Shown in pieces: positions 23,371-34,057 of a stretch of 64,000 nucleotides of DNA (its first letter is position 1; each line of letters opens with the position of its first letter). The notes under the pieces are model-generated. The model did not search any database, had not been told where the DNA came from, and was given only the letters and a program-made list of their open reading frames with translations. The position numbers were made by a program, and so were the translations under genes. Source of the DNA: Oidiodendron maius Zn (taxonomy: Eukaryota > Ascomycota > Leotiomycetes > Myxotrichaceae); the NCBI GenBank assembly GCA_000827325.1, contig KN832871.1, positions 3,038,001-3,102,000 on the forward strand. Direction: 5' to 3'.

Positions 23371-23828
23371 AATTAAAAGTGCAAAGAATTTTTGAACCAA
23401 AAAATTCCAAGAAAGAAATATACAAAACTCCGCAATGATATCGGCTACATCGAGCTCACGGTCGTTGCAAGCCGAGGCTCAAAACATAAGCGAGTGACGT
23501 CGAGCAACCAGCACCAGCAAGGCCGCATTGTGCTTAAGTAAGACTCAAAAAGAAGGGCCTGGGTCGAACGGTGGAATAGGTTTGTCCGAGTCTCACTAAC
23601 AAAACCATCCGTCCATTCGATCTGTAAGAAAATAGGCTATCATGATTATTAAACTTCGCTGTTCGTTATAGAAGATCTCGGTATAAATTAAATCAAAAGT
23701 CCACTGAATTTTGCAAGTGCAAATTATGCCTGGCATTTCGACCCGAAGGATACACTTCAAGTTTGAATCTACAGTACATTTGACAGTTCGCCTTCCATCT
23801 TATACTCTCCTCTCAAGCAACCTTGGCA
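23371..23828. promoter_or_regulatory. Divergent promoter between SDR and thiol methyltransferase genes
   Basis: 458 bp lie between the two start codons and must contain both promoters. The final 60 bases before the methyltransferase start are pyrimidine-rich. No clear binding-site pair was recognised. Confidence 0.4.
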
Positions 23829-24700
23829 ATGTCGACCACAAAAGACCAACCCACTGATGCCCGGGCTCGGCTGAAAGCTCACTTCGCTGGTGCTGACCTC
23901 GCAGCCAATCCTTCAAAGTGGGATGACCTATGGAGAGAAGGATTCGCCCCTTGGGATAGAGGATTCCCCAATCCAGCACTGGTGGACTTGCTCTCTGAAC
24001 GCGGGGATCTCTTCCCTGAGAAGGAGGGCCGGATAAAGGCTCTGGTACCGGGATGCGGAAAGGGATATGATGTTCTGCTGCTAAGTTCGTGGGGATACGA
24101 CGCCTATGGACTGGACGTGTCGGAAAAGGCTCTGGAAGGTGCGAGACAGACGGAGAAAGATTCTGAGGGGCAAGTTATCTATAAGACCAAGGATGGAGTG
24201 CAAAAGGGTAGTGTTACGTGGTTGTCTGGAGACTTTTTTAAAAACGAGTTCCTGAAGGATGTTGATGGGGAGCCGAATTTCGATCTCATTTATGACTATA
24301 CGGTATGTGTTTCTGTCTGTATAAGTACAAGTTCTAATGTAGAAAGTTTTTGTCCGCACTGCCGCCATCGATGAGGCCTGCTTGGTCAAATCGTTTCAGG
24401 GAACTTCTTGCTCCAGAGGGCCGGATTGTATGCCTAGAGTTCCCCACCTATAAGGAGCCATCTACGGGAGGTCCGCCATGGGCCCTCCCTCCCAAGATAT
24501 ATATGGCCCATCTTCCTCGCCCTGGCAAAGAACTACCATATACCGAGGATGGCGAACTCAAAGAGTCAGAGATCGGGGAGCCCAGCGAGAATGGCCTTCG
24601 CCGCATTGAGCACTTTCAACCGAAGAGGACTCATGAGATCGGTTATAGCGAGGACGGGAAAGTAACAGACTGGATCAGTGTATGGGCTCATCCAAAGTAG
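23829..24700 (+). CDS. TPMT-family thiol methyltransferase (275 aa)
   Basis: Exons 23829-24302 and 24347-24700 (44-bp intron) join in frame. It belongs to the thiopurine S-methyltransferase family of SAM-dependent enzymes: N-terminal WDDLWREGFAPWDRG with the usual Trp/Asp pattern, SAM-binding motif ALVPGCGKGYDVLLLS followed by the acidic YGLDVS, and FDLIYDYT joined across the intron to FLSALPPSMRPAW. Plant and fungal members methylate thiol or halide ions (bisulfide, thiocyanate, iodide); which acceptor is used here is unknown. No targeting signal. The acceptor of the intron is AAAG, four bases after another possible AG (GTAG); only the second gives the conserved FLSALPP sequence in frame. 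The gene ends 47 bp from the end of the convergent OTU gene, so their 3' ends probably overlap. Confidence 0.9.
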
Positions 24701-24747
24701 CTAGTACCGTAACCAATAGCGAAAAAGATCTCACCTCCCAGACCGGC

Positions 24748-25650
24748 TCATCGGGCCTTTCGGAGGGAATTGTAATGCTCACCCAGGCCGAATCCATGTC
24801 TGTAATACGCAAGCCAGATCTTCTCCATTCCCGAGGACCCGATTGTTCCCGGTTCTATAGTCTGCGAGCCGCCATTCTGTAGAATGCAAATCTCGACGTT
24901 GTACGTTTTGGAAATAGCCAGCAGCTCGAGATGCCCTCCCCATTCGGCCGTATCCCTGATCTTGTGGACGTAGTCCGGCAGTGGCTCGTCCAGCCAAGCC
25001 ACAAATTCGTCCGGATGCGTCTCAATATACCCGGCAGCAGCTCTCCTGACTGATTTATACCTCTCGTCCTCCTTGAGTTCTGCATCCGACTCAGCTCCAA
25101 GAGGGATTCCGGCTCGAGAGAGCTGGTCCGCCACAGCAGAGAAGAGACAGTGTCCGTCTGGCCGAATCACCTTCTCAACCAGGCCCTCTGCTTTAAATTC
25201 CTTCTGTAGTGCCGCCATCTCTACAGCTCTTTGATCTGGCTGGTTTGCGGCCTCTTCAAGAGCTTCTACAACAGCGGCCTCCTGCTCTGCTGCGCGGCGG
25301 GCAAGCCGTTCTTTCTGGCGATTGCGTTTCCGCGGCTGGCCTTCATCTGAGGGTATAACTGAGACAGAAGTCTCTCCGAGAGATTCCGTGATCTCTTCGA
25401 CTCCATTTGGTTTTTCGGGTTCAGGTTCGTCGCGTGCTGGGGTGTCATCAGGCTTGGTGGGTTCTCCGCCAAGTGCAGCTCGTTCTTGTTCCTGCCTTTC
25501 CTTCAATTGCTGTTCCAGCTCCTCGCATTCGGTATTCACACCCTTCCGAGTCTTCTTCGTTGCATTCTTCTTCTTCTGGGTGACGCGGGACTGCAAATCC
25601 TTCAGCTCCCTACGATGCCGTGCTTGCATGTCCTCTAGGGACTCTTCCAT
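24748..25650 (-). CDS. OTU2: OTU-family deubiquitinase, OTU2/OTUD6 type (300 aa)
   Basis: One exon of 300 codons. The N-terminal half (about 1-155) is a highly charged coiled coil (KKKNATKKTRKG, QQLKERQEQERAAL, RQKERLARRAAEQEAA). The OTU cysteine-protease domain follows: catalytic Asp 165 and Cys 168 in PDGHCLF, the WGGHLELLA block, and the catalytic His 292 in GEHYNSL close to the C-terminus. This arrangement is that of yeast Otu2 and human OTUD6A/B. Such enzymes cleave ubiquitin chains, and Otu2 has been linked to removing ubiquitin from the 40S ribosome. A basic, helical N-terminus fits ribosome or RNA contact, but that is inference. The triad looks intact, so the enzyme is probably active. 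Confidence 0.92.
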   Translation of the reverse strand: MEESLEDMQARHRRELKDLQSRVTQKKKNATKKTRKGVNTECEELEQQLKERQEQERAALGGEPTKPDDTPARDEPEPEKPNGVEEITESLGETSVSVIPSDEGQPRKRNRQKERLARRAAEQEAAVVEALEEAANQPDQRAVEMAALQKEFKAEGLVEKVIRPDGHCLFSAVADQLSRAGIPLGAESDAELKEDERYKSVRRAAAGYIETHPDEFVAWLDEPLPDYVHKIRDTAEWGGHLELLAISKTYNVEICILQNGGSQTIEPGTIGSSGMEKIWLAYYRHGFGLGEHYNSLRKAR

Positions 25651-27259
25651 CTTTGAAGGACCAAATTGGTGTCAGTTCAGCCTTCTCCAAATGAGTGTCC
25701 TTACCACCCGTTGGGAAAGGCTTTTCGGACCAGAGGTCTGGCTTTTGCTGCTGTGTCGTGACCATGGATAAATCCAATCCTGGACCGAAGTATTTCGGAA
25801 GAGGCGAATGTTTGCTCAATCGACAAACACCCCACCAAATTACCCCTCGCAAGGCTGCTAGAACCGTGACTCTGGGAACGCTACGCTTCCATGCGTATTT
25901 ATATAGTTGTCTTGCCAATCCCTTCCAGATAATGCTACTTCAAGTAATATTTTACATGGCCGGCTCTTCTCCCCGTCGTAGTATATGTAGTGATACTTCT
26001 GGGTCGGCACAGCACAATCGCTAATGTGTGTACGAAGCGTGGAGTACAGCTCTCACCATGGAAAACATCCTCCTAGCCAAATATTTGACTTTTCAATACA
26101 GATCTACTACCTGCAGTTCCCTCATTGCGATGCTACATAACCATCGATCTCTTATATTGAGACTTGCATATCGACAAACAGGTATAAACGTAAATTACTT
26201 GGTGCTGCTAACCCTCAATCAATTAATTGTCTGCGTCGAGTGGAATGTTATTGCAACGACATCTCGACTGCCATCTGTTCGCAATTATATGTACTTGACT
26301 CACTTAGGATAGGCAGGCAGCTGATAATGTAGGTAATGACGCTTGTGCTAACATTTCGCCACACATCGTCATGGTGTCTACTTCTCGCCGTCGGGTCCGC
26401 TCCTTCTCTCGACTTGACCGAGCTGTTAGAGGGAGAACCCACGTTGAAGTTTGCAAGACTCAGCGAGACCACGAAAGCGGAGTGTTATTGGCTTGGTCTT
26501 CGCGGGCTTCCCTTCCACCATATTCAAGTTGCTGGTTAAGGATTACCCTTTGGACTACTCTTGGCCAATGCAATCTGCCATAAAACCGCTTTCAGATTCA
26601 AATCATTCGAGAGGACAAAGAAGAGGCCACTTCTTGATCCCTCCCACGCCGCCGGCGTCCAGCGGCCATTTAAAATAGTAACGGTAATAACAAGGCAGGA
26701 GAACAGCAATTGTGAGAATGATAATCATGCCCCTCTCGTGGTCATTCACCTTTGATTCTTACCGCCTGTTACTGTACAGTACGATGGTTAGCCGAGAGTC
26801 GGAACCGAGGCCCCTCGCTTATACCCCCTACGGTACTGTAAAGTCAGGGCCACCCCATACAGCCCGTACAGCATCGCGCTGGTGACTTTTGCCGCCAATC
26901 ACCCCCGACGCTCCTTCGTACCAGGGAACTACAGTGGCATGCGTGCCGATTTCCGGTCTGCCTGGCTGCTCCTGCGGGCCCGAAGCCATGCCTGTACGGT
27001 CCCCGACAGGAGTGGGATGCTATATCCGTATAATATGTGGGGAGGCTCCTCCACACATTCGTAATGGGTAGAATGAAGACCATTAACGCCACTTTCAAAC
27101 TTTTTCCAAGCTCCGGCGTCCTCTAGATACACTAATTAACTTAGAATACCATTCTACCCAGCCGGCCCTGAAGTTGCTTGCATGCCTGAAGAGCTTCTCT
27201 AGCTGCAAGGTCCCCTGTCCGACAGCATCACCCCTTCCCCACTGAGGCGTACCCCTAGA
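25651..27259. other. 1.6-kb intergenic region upstream of the MFS gene
   Basis: No credible gene. A TGACTCA (26296-26302) matches the Gcn4/CpcA (AP-1) consensus, and a perfect 12-bp palindrome, TACTGTACAGTA, lies at about 26770-26781. Near 27033-27052 an imperfect inverted repeat (GTGGGGAGG...CCTCCAC) contains a CreA-like GTGGGG. None is proven; they are listed because the MFS promoter is here. Confidence 0.4.
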
Positions 27260-29137
27260 ATGGTAGCCGATCTAGAAAAGGCAGATCTGGAGAGCCGCCA
27301 GAACGTCTCTCAAGATGTAGACGGACCTATTCTCCACCCCGAAGTCTCGACTACCCGAGATGGAGCGTCTCACAAGAAGGATGACGATGAGGGATCAGTC
27401 CACTCTCACTCTTCAGGAGATTCGATAGAACCAGTTCCTGTCCAACCAGAAGCTCGCCCCTGCTCAAATCCGAAGCCTGCATCAGTGCAGTCCCGCACTC
27501 TGTCTATAGTCCCACGCTCAAAGCGCAGAGGACTGCTGGGAAGATTGTCTATTATTCCGGAAGTCGATCGGCCGTATGACTATGCGAATAGTACAAAATG
27601 GCTCATAACCCTCATCGTTGCACTGGCAGCTGCAGCGGCTCCTTTGGGAAGTGCCATATTCTTCCGTGAGTTCTTCGCGCCCAGTGCCAAGACTTGACCA
27701 GCATGGGATCATGGAACGAGGATTCTCTTGCTGATATCTCTATAGCCGCGCTTGGTCAAGTCTCCAAAGACTTTAATACTTCAGCAACGCTCACAAATCT
27801 GTCAGTGGCGATGTATATGCTGAGTATGTCAATATTCCCGCTCTGGTGGTCTTCCTTCTCGGAGACACTTGGCCGCCGGACCATATACTTGGTCTCCTTT
27901 GCTATGTTCCTGCTGTGGAATATCATAGCGGCCGTCTCCACCTCGATAGCTATGCTGATCGTGATGCGAATCCTCGGAGGCGGTGCGGCAGCCTCCGTTC
28001 AAGCAGTAGGTGCTGGTACCATCGCTGATGTCTGGGAAACAAGAGAGCGTGGCCGTGCCATGGGAATCTTCTATCTCGGTCCTCTCCTAGGCCCACTATT
28101 AGCTCCAATTATAGGCGGTGCGTTGTCAGAGGTCTGGGGCTGGCGCAGCACCCAATGGTTTCAGGCCATATATGGAGGGATATTATTGATCGTATTGACA
28201 TTTTGCCTTCCTGAGACTCTTGCAAAGCGGACTCCTGTTGCGCAACCACAACTGCCAACTGATGGCAAGACAACTAGCCAGTCTGAGCTAGCACGTACGT
28301 CAACAAGGCAATCCATACAACGGAACACAAAACAAGCTGCTGCCATATTCAAACGCTGTATAATTGACCCGCTGAGTGTTATTGGCTATCTTCGCTTTCC
28401 CGCAGTCTTCGCAACTGTGTACCTCGCCAGCATCACTTTCGGAACGCTCTACATGCTCAATGTAGCTATTCAAAAGACTTTCTCGGAGCCACCATACAAT
28501 TTCAAAGTAGTCATAGTAGGCCTTACCTATATACCAGGCTCTCTTGGCTATGTCGCTGCCTCTATCATTGGCGGTCGATGGACAGACGCCATCATGCACA
28601 GGGAGGCACGAGCTGCAGGCCGATACGATGAATCGGGGAAGCTCATCTTCCAACCTGAAGATAGGATGAGGGAGAATGCTATGTTGGCTGCAGCGATCTT
28701 CCCTGGCGCTCTGATATGGTTTGGGTGGACGGCGGAGAAGGAGATTATCTGGATTGTCCCGTTGATGGCAAACTTCTTTTTCGGCTTTGGGTCCATGATC
28801 ATCTTCGGGACCGCTACCACCATGTAAGCCTTCATAAGCGTCTACCATACGCTATCTTATTTGTGCACGAAGCGACAATTGCTGACACCTGTACAGGCTG
28901 ACCGAGTTCCTTTCCAAGCGAAGTAGCAGCGGAGTGGCAGTGAACAATTTTGTGAGAAACATCTTTAGCTGCGTCGGAGGTGTTATCGCGCAACCCCTTA
29001 TCGAGGCTATTGGAGATGGATGGCTCTTCACCATACTGGGTATCATTAGCTGGATTAGCGCATTCACCGTGGTATGGGCAATGAAGAAATTCGGGCCTAA
29101 GTGGCGTGCTGAGATGAGCAAGAAGTTGATATTCTAA
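27260..29137 (+). CDS. MFS multidrug/polyamine-type transporter, DHA1 family (574 aa)
   Basis: Exons 27260-27665, 27746-28823 and 28897-29137 (introns 80 and 73 bp) join in frame. After a hydrophilic, charged N-terminal tail of about 110 residues come 12 expected membrane helices. Signature pieces are FFPALGQVSKDFNTS across the first junction, motif A-like SETLGRRTIYLVSF, the RILGGGAAASVQAVGAGTIAD block, ERGRAMGIFYLGPLLGPLLA (motif C-type glycine/proline pattern) and WGWRSTQWFQAIYG. This is the DHA1 type of drug:H+ antiporter, closest in pattern to the Qdr/Dtr1 branch. Substrate is unknown; it is likely in the plasma membrane. The second intron splits the ATG codon of ATTML. No biosynthetic genes surround it, so a role in a metabolite cluster is not suggested. 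Confidence 0.92.
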
Positions 29138-29745
29138 CATCAGCAACTGGGATAGAAATTTGATGGGCAATCATTGGAGCAAAAGCGTGTATGCATTGGA
29201 GTTGGGGCATATCCGGGAACTACGATATTCGCATGATATTTAGAGCTGATAATACCAGGTGATGAATGGTGTGCGAGGAATATCAAGACTACAGGTGGTA
29301 CAAAATATGACAGTTGAATGGCCTGTGCTTGAACGCTGAAGGGTAAGATATGAATATCAAGACAAACGACTCGGTTCTTTTCAGTTCCACCCAACCCAAC
29401 TCGACTTTTAATGTATAGTTGAATAGAGGCAAATAATAAACAATTCAAACTACTACATCGTCATATAAGAAGTGGGAGTCGGCATAGATTGAATACTGCT
29501 TGAAGTAATCTTGCACACCAGTCCTTATCTATTCTCCAAGCCTGACATGATAGACCGCACCACAACAACTCAATATGAACATTGGACAGCTACCAGAACC
29601 AATAGTCTTCAATACTGCGCTAATCATTAGAAACTCAGGATTTGAACAGAGGAGTGTAAGTAAAGTTTTTCTCGAGGACAAGCGCGTATCCATATATATA
29701 TAATCACCACATTGTTCTTCTCTGCACGGTCATAGCGTAAACTAA
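29138..29745. other. 3' region between convergent MFS and acyl-CoA synthetase genes
   Basis: About 600 AT-rich bases. An AATAAA at 29435-29440 on the + strand could serve the MFS transcript. No coding frame of note. Confidence 0.45.
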
Positions 29746-32002
29746 CTAAAGTTTTGCCCTCGTCTCAGTAGCTTTATGGAGCTCTCCACCCTTCTCCTTA
29801 AAATACTCTCTTACCTTCTCCCGCGCCACCTCCACCACGCTCACATCTTCCACCGTTGCGGGTACCTGCACGGGCTTATCAAACTCGCCGTGCACGGCAT
29901 TTTCAATCAGCTCTCGCATTACCCTACGCAGGGTCTTCCCGGAGCGCGTTTTGGGGATCATGTTCTTGCCCTGGATCATGCCTCCGAGGGAAGCGATGGC
30001 GCCAATTTGGTTACGAACGAGCGATTGGACTTCTTTGAAGAGCTCTGCTGAAGGTATTGCAGATGTGGGGTGTTCTGGGGTGGAGAGGGTTACAAATGCG
30101 AAAGGGATGTGGCCTTTGAGGGCTGTGGTAGTTTGTTAGCTTAGCTGAAAAGGTTGAAGACCAAGGTAATTCATCCTTACCGTCGGGGATGCCCACCACG
30201 CAGCATTCCGCGATATGTGGGTGTGAAGAAATGGCCTGCTCAATCGAGCCTGTGAGGGTTATTACTATGAGACCACACACTTTGGAATAGAACCCACCTG
30301 TGCTCAATCTATGTGCAGCCACGTTGATGATATCGTCTGATCTGGACATCACATGGACATACCCATCCTGATCAATCATCCCCGCATCCCCCGTATCTAT
30401 CCATTTCCCATCAAATCGCTTCAAATATCCCTTATAAAATCTCTCATCGTCCTGCCATAGGGTTCGAAAACCCGTGGGTGCTAACGGCATGCCGAGCACG
30501 ATATTGCCCATGATGCCCATTTCTACCTCCTTTCCAAAATCGTCCACTATTCGCACATCGAAACCTGGCATTGGTTTACCTGCACTTCCTGGCTTGGTGT
30601 CCAGGGTTTTGACGTTCTTGACCACTGTCTTGCGATCTTTCCCAGCGTGAGGGGTCAGGGCAATCCCAGATATCGGAGATCCCGACTCGGAAGACCACCA
30701 ATTGTCGATGACCTGAGCTTCGTTCGCAGCATACTTTCCCAGGAGTTCTTGATACATAGTGATAATACTTGGTTCTGATCGTTCCCCTGCTAAGAAGAGA
30801 GCCTTCAAGGTCTTCAGTCCCCCACGCTCGCCTACTTGCTTCAGCATCTTGTTCTCGGGATCATCTCGACGAATTGCTCTCAATGCGGTAGGGGCTGTGA
30901 ACAAGGCGTTGGCTTTGTACTCCTCGACAATGCGCCAAAATGTTCCTGCATTTGGCGTGCCGACCGGTTTTCCTTCGAACTGGATAGTAGTGGCTCCTGT
31001 CAGGAGAGGCGCGTAAAGGATATATGAATGGCCAACGACCCAGCCAATATCTGAGGCACAGAACATGACATCTCCAGGCCCATGGATGCCAAATAAATAG
31101 CTGATTGATAAATGTAGGCCAACAGCGTGGCCACCAGCTTCTCGCAGAACCCCTTTGGGCAGGCCGGTAGTTCCGGATGTGTATATGATATAAACTCCAT
31201 CGCTTGATTTAACTGGCACGCAATCGGCTCTCACTCCTCTCTTGGCGGCACTAGAGGCCATATGTTGCCAGTTTCTCTGCCCCTCCAATCTATTGACCTT
31301 GTTCCAGCGCAATTCATTACGCTGCCAGATGATAGTCTTCTCCGGCTTATGAGACGAGAGGCGAATAGCTTCCTCCACGAAGGGTTTATACGGCATGGGT
31401 GGTTTAGTGCCATCAATGCCGCATGACGCAGTCAGTATGGCGACGGGCTTCGAAGCATCAATCCGCTGCGCCAGCGATGCCGCAGCAAACCCGCCAAATA
31501 CTACAGCGTGAATCGCGCCGAGCCGTGAGACGGCGAGCGTGCCGATGAGAGCTGCTGGCACCATGGGCACTTAAAGCGTCAACATAACTCGAGATGATTT
31601 CGGTAAAGGGTAGTCTAATTTACTGTAGATGAGAACCACATCTCCCTTCTTGACACCTTCCTGCCTCAAAACTCCTGCAAATGTCTCTACCTCATTCAGT
31701 AATTGCCTGTATGTGTATTTCTCCTTCGTGTTTGTAACCGGAGAATCCCATATAAGTGCAGTGTGGTCGCCGCGCCCGGCCAATACATGCCTATCCACGC
31801 AATTGTAGCATGTCGAGATCTCGCCGTCCGGAAACCATTCCCAGTGGTCGTGAGTTTTGCCAGACAGCAATGTTTTTGTTGTTCTTAAGAGGGCCTTGCT
31901 GGGTTTCTTATGCCAGTGCAGGTGGGAGGCTTGCTGAGCCCAGAATGATTCCGGATCGTTGAGGGAGTGATGTTGGACTTCATCTTGAGGATGGGAAGAC
32001 AT
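29746..32002 (-). CDS. Short-chain acyl-CoA synthetase, ACSS3/propionyl-CoA type (698 aa)
   Basis: Exons 32002-31624, 31569-30298, 30249-30181 and 30122-29746 join in frame. The enzyme makes an acyl-CoA from a short fatty acid, ATP and CoA through an acyl-adenylate. Visible motifs: the N-terminal acetyl-CoA synthetase domain (NDPESFWAQQA; WEWFPDGEISTCYNCVDRH), P-loop YTSGTTGLPKGV, the acyl pocket region CASDIGWVVGHSYI, DNWWSSESGSPI, WIDTGDAG, and the C-terminal catalytic lysine in SGKTLRR. Its sequence resembles the ACSS3/PrpE branch (propionate-preferring) more than the main acetyl-CoA synthetase (FacA/Acs1), but substrate choice is inference. No clear mitochondrial or peroxisomal signal is seen (the C-terminus is TRAKL, which only loosely resembles a PTS1). 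Introns are 54, 48 and 58 bp. Confidence 0.9.
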
Positions 32003-32775
32003 GACGTATGTTCTGAAAGATGGTGAGTGAATGTTTCCATCCAGGCAGTCAATAGCACCTTACCTGGCAGAGTATTGGCAGGAAATATTATTTATTCCAG
32101 CATCTACATCAACGTCTGTCGTACAATTTCTCAGATTCTCCAGAGCGTGGCGAAGCAAGATATGTACAACGCGAGCCGTCAGCAGAATAGGATTCGTTTG
32201 CAGGTAGACGTCTACTCCAAGGGTTCAAGCAAATGGTGTGAAATTGCTGAGGTCAACAAATAAGTAGAGCAACAGCCGGCCTTGGAGGAGAGTAGATCAA
32301 CATGCCTCACCGTTAGAAATTGGAAAAGAAAACCGATCAGGAAAGCTCCCGTGAGGAGCTTAAATACAGCTGCGTAGCCTCGGGAAGCTTCCCCAGTGTG
32401 GGGTGGTTATCCGGCAATCGCAGCCTTCCGTCCGAATGCACACTCGGTTCCGGCCATCACGTGGCTACAAGCCGAAGGACCCTACATCGAGAAGTTTCAT
32501 TATGTAGAGGAAGAGGCTGTCGAAATAGATATTCAAGTTATTCTCAAAGAGGAATCAGGTTGCTACTGTATTTTGTCTACATCGTGACTGTACGAAGTGT
32601 TGTCGACTAATATCTCAATGTTTGTAACTTTACGTGGGGACAGAGCATGGTGCTTTCGTCCTTCCAGGGCGCCTCCGATTTTCGGTTCCCAGCATCAATT
32701 TATCCCGTAACGCCCCATTTGCTAATTTAGGTTGGATATTTCGCAAAACTCCATATGCGTAAGGTAAAGGGCTGC
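32003..32775. other. Promoter of the acyl-CoA synthetase and 3' end of SWD2
   Basis: 773 bp without a supported gene. It holds the CreA-like palindrome listed separately, a CACGTG at 32458-32463, and a CCG-N10-CGG pair at about 32432-32447 that has the form of a zinc-cluster factor site. Confidence 0.45.
32391..32403. promoter_or_regulatory. Palindromic pair of CreA-like sites
   Basis: CCCCAGTGTGGGG is a perfect inverted repeat. Both arms fit the CreA consensus SYGGRG: GTGGGG on the + strand (32398-32403) and CTGGGG on the - strand (32396-32391). It lies about 390 bp upstream of the acyl-CoA synthetase start. Closely paired CreA sites are known to be the functional form in several glucose-repressed fungal promoters, so carbon catabolite repression of this gene is a reasonable inference. 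Confidence 0.45.
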
Positions 32776-34057
32776 TCATGAGCTCTTCAGATTCAGATCC
32801 GGCACCCAGAACACCACCTCCTTATCGCCAGTCGCAAAGAAATTCCATCTCGGATTGAAGGCAATAATAGCAGAGTCACCCTTATACTCCAACTCATGAC
32901 ATGGCGTGAGATTCTTTTCCTGCGTCGCAGACAAAGTATCCCAAACCAGCACGTTCTCCCACCTAGACCCGCTAATCACGTACCGGCCGTCCGGAGAAAA
33001 GCAACAGTCGCCAGTGCTCTGCTGGCGGAAATCGCTGGAGCTCGTGTCGACACCTTCGGGGTTGTGCTCGCCCGGAGCGAGTCGTCTGGCACCGCCTCTC
33101 GACTCGCGTCGTAGTTGCGCTTTCAGACTTCCATCAAAGGCATCAAGTAGGAAATGGCTGCGGCCGGTAGTTCCGAGCAGAAGGTTCTTCCCGTCGTTGG
33201 AGAATTCTAGCTTATTCCAGCCTTTGAGGGCAGGTTCCATGTAGGGCAAGATGTCGAACGTAGAGAAGGGTTCTTTGTCATAATTTCGGAAGTCGTAGAG
33301 CAGGATTGATTGGGCGGTGGGCGAAGCCACGGCAAAGACGTTTCCGGATGGGTCCCAGGCTGAGAGGTAGGCGCCATTCAGGAGGAGCTTGCCGCAAGCA
33401 TTCTTGGTTGATACATCCCATATCCGGACGGTGTTGTCTTCACTACAGGAGAGGAAGTGATCCTGACCCGGATGCAAGGAAAGGCACGTGACTGTGTTGT
33501 CATGGCCTTCGAAATATCGCAAGTAAGAGTTATCATGTGTGGAGAGGTATCTTATTGTATCTGACAAATTTAGCACACCGAGCGAGGGCATATGTGGATG
33601 ATGCATACTATTAATTTTGGTACTAGAATGGATGATGCAGCCCTTGGCATGTGCAAACATGGCGTGATTACATCCATATTTCTGGCTGAGGTGTGTTTTC
33701 TCGTGCTTGCCTTCAACGACATTGTATATTTGCATACTATTGTCGCTCTCAGAGGTAAGGAGCAGGCCTCCAAGATCGTCAAAGTTGATGGACAGAATGG
33801 AATTTTGAAGAGACGAAGCCTTGCCGAGAGCCGCAGCTGATGGCTCGCGACGAAAGAGCTTTCAAAGCGATGTCAGCTGGCTACTGGCCTGAAATATGAG
33901 AAGATAGTCCTACCTTCGTCGGCCTATACAGAGGCATCATCTCAGTGAGCTTGGCAGTTGCGAGTGGCGTGTTGACCATGCCATTGGGCTTCTGGCTCAG
34001 ACCAAATCCATTAGACGACCCGACGGGGGAGTCCACAGCCATAGGGGTTGAAGACAT
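32776..34057 (-). CDS. SWD2: WD40 protein Swd2 (COMPASS and CPF subunit, 392 aa)
   Basis: Exons 34057-33914, 33858-33609 and 33560-32776 join in frame. The 48-bp second intron is a multiple of three with no stop, so the frame also reads through it; removing it restores the conserved STKIN/NTIRYLSTHDNSYLRYF sequence. After an N-terminal tail and LFRREPSAAALGK come about six or seven WD repeats, e.g. INFDDLGGLLLTSESDNSMQ, GHDNTVTCLSLHPGQDHFLS with CSEDNTVRIWD, CCFSPDGRYVISGSRWENVL, and AFNPRWNFFATGDKEVVFWV. This matches yeast Swd2/Cps35 and human WDR82. It recruits the Set1 (COMPASS) histone H3-K4 methyltransferase through H2B ubiquitination and is also part of the cleavage and polyadenylation factor. 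Nuclear location is expected. Confidence 0.9.

Noticed and set aside
27694-28827. Separate 377-aa MFS gene starting at 27694
   Set aside because: The first bases lie in the intron 27666-27745; joining the exons gives a complete transporter with the first helix.
22520-29137. SDR, methyltransferase and MFS transporter as a possible secondary-metabolite cluster
   Set aside because: No core enzyme (PKS, NRPS, terpene cyclase), and the neighbours SHMT and OTU2 are housekeeping genes.
32320-32610. Two overlapping short frames upstream of the acyl-CoA synthetase
   Set aside because: Neither frame shows a domain, and the segment holds dense promoter-like motifs instead.
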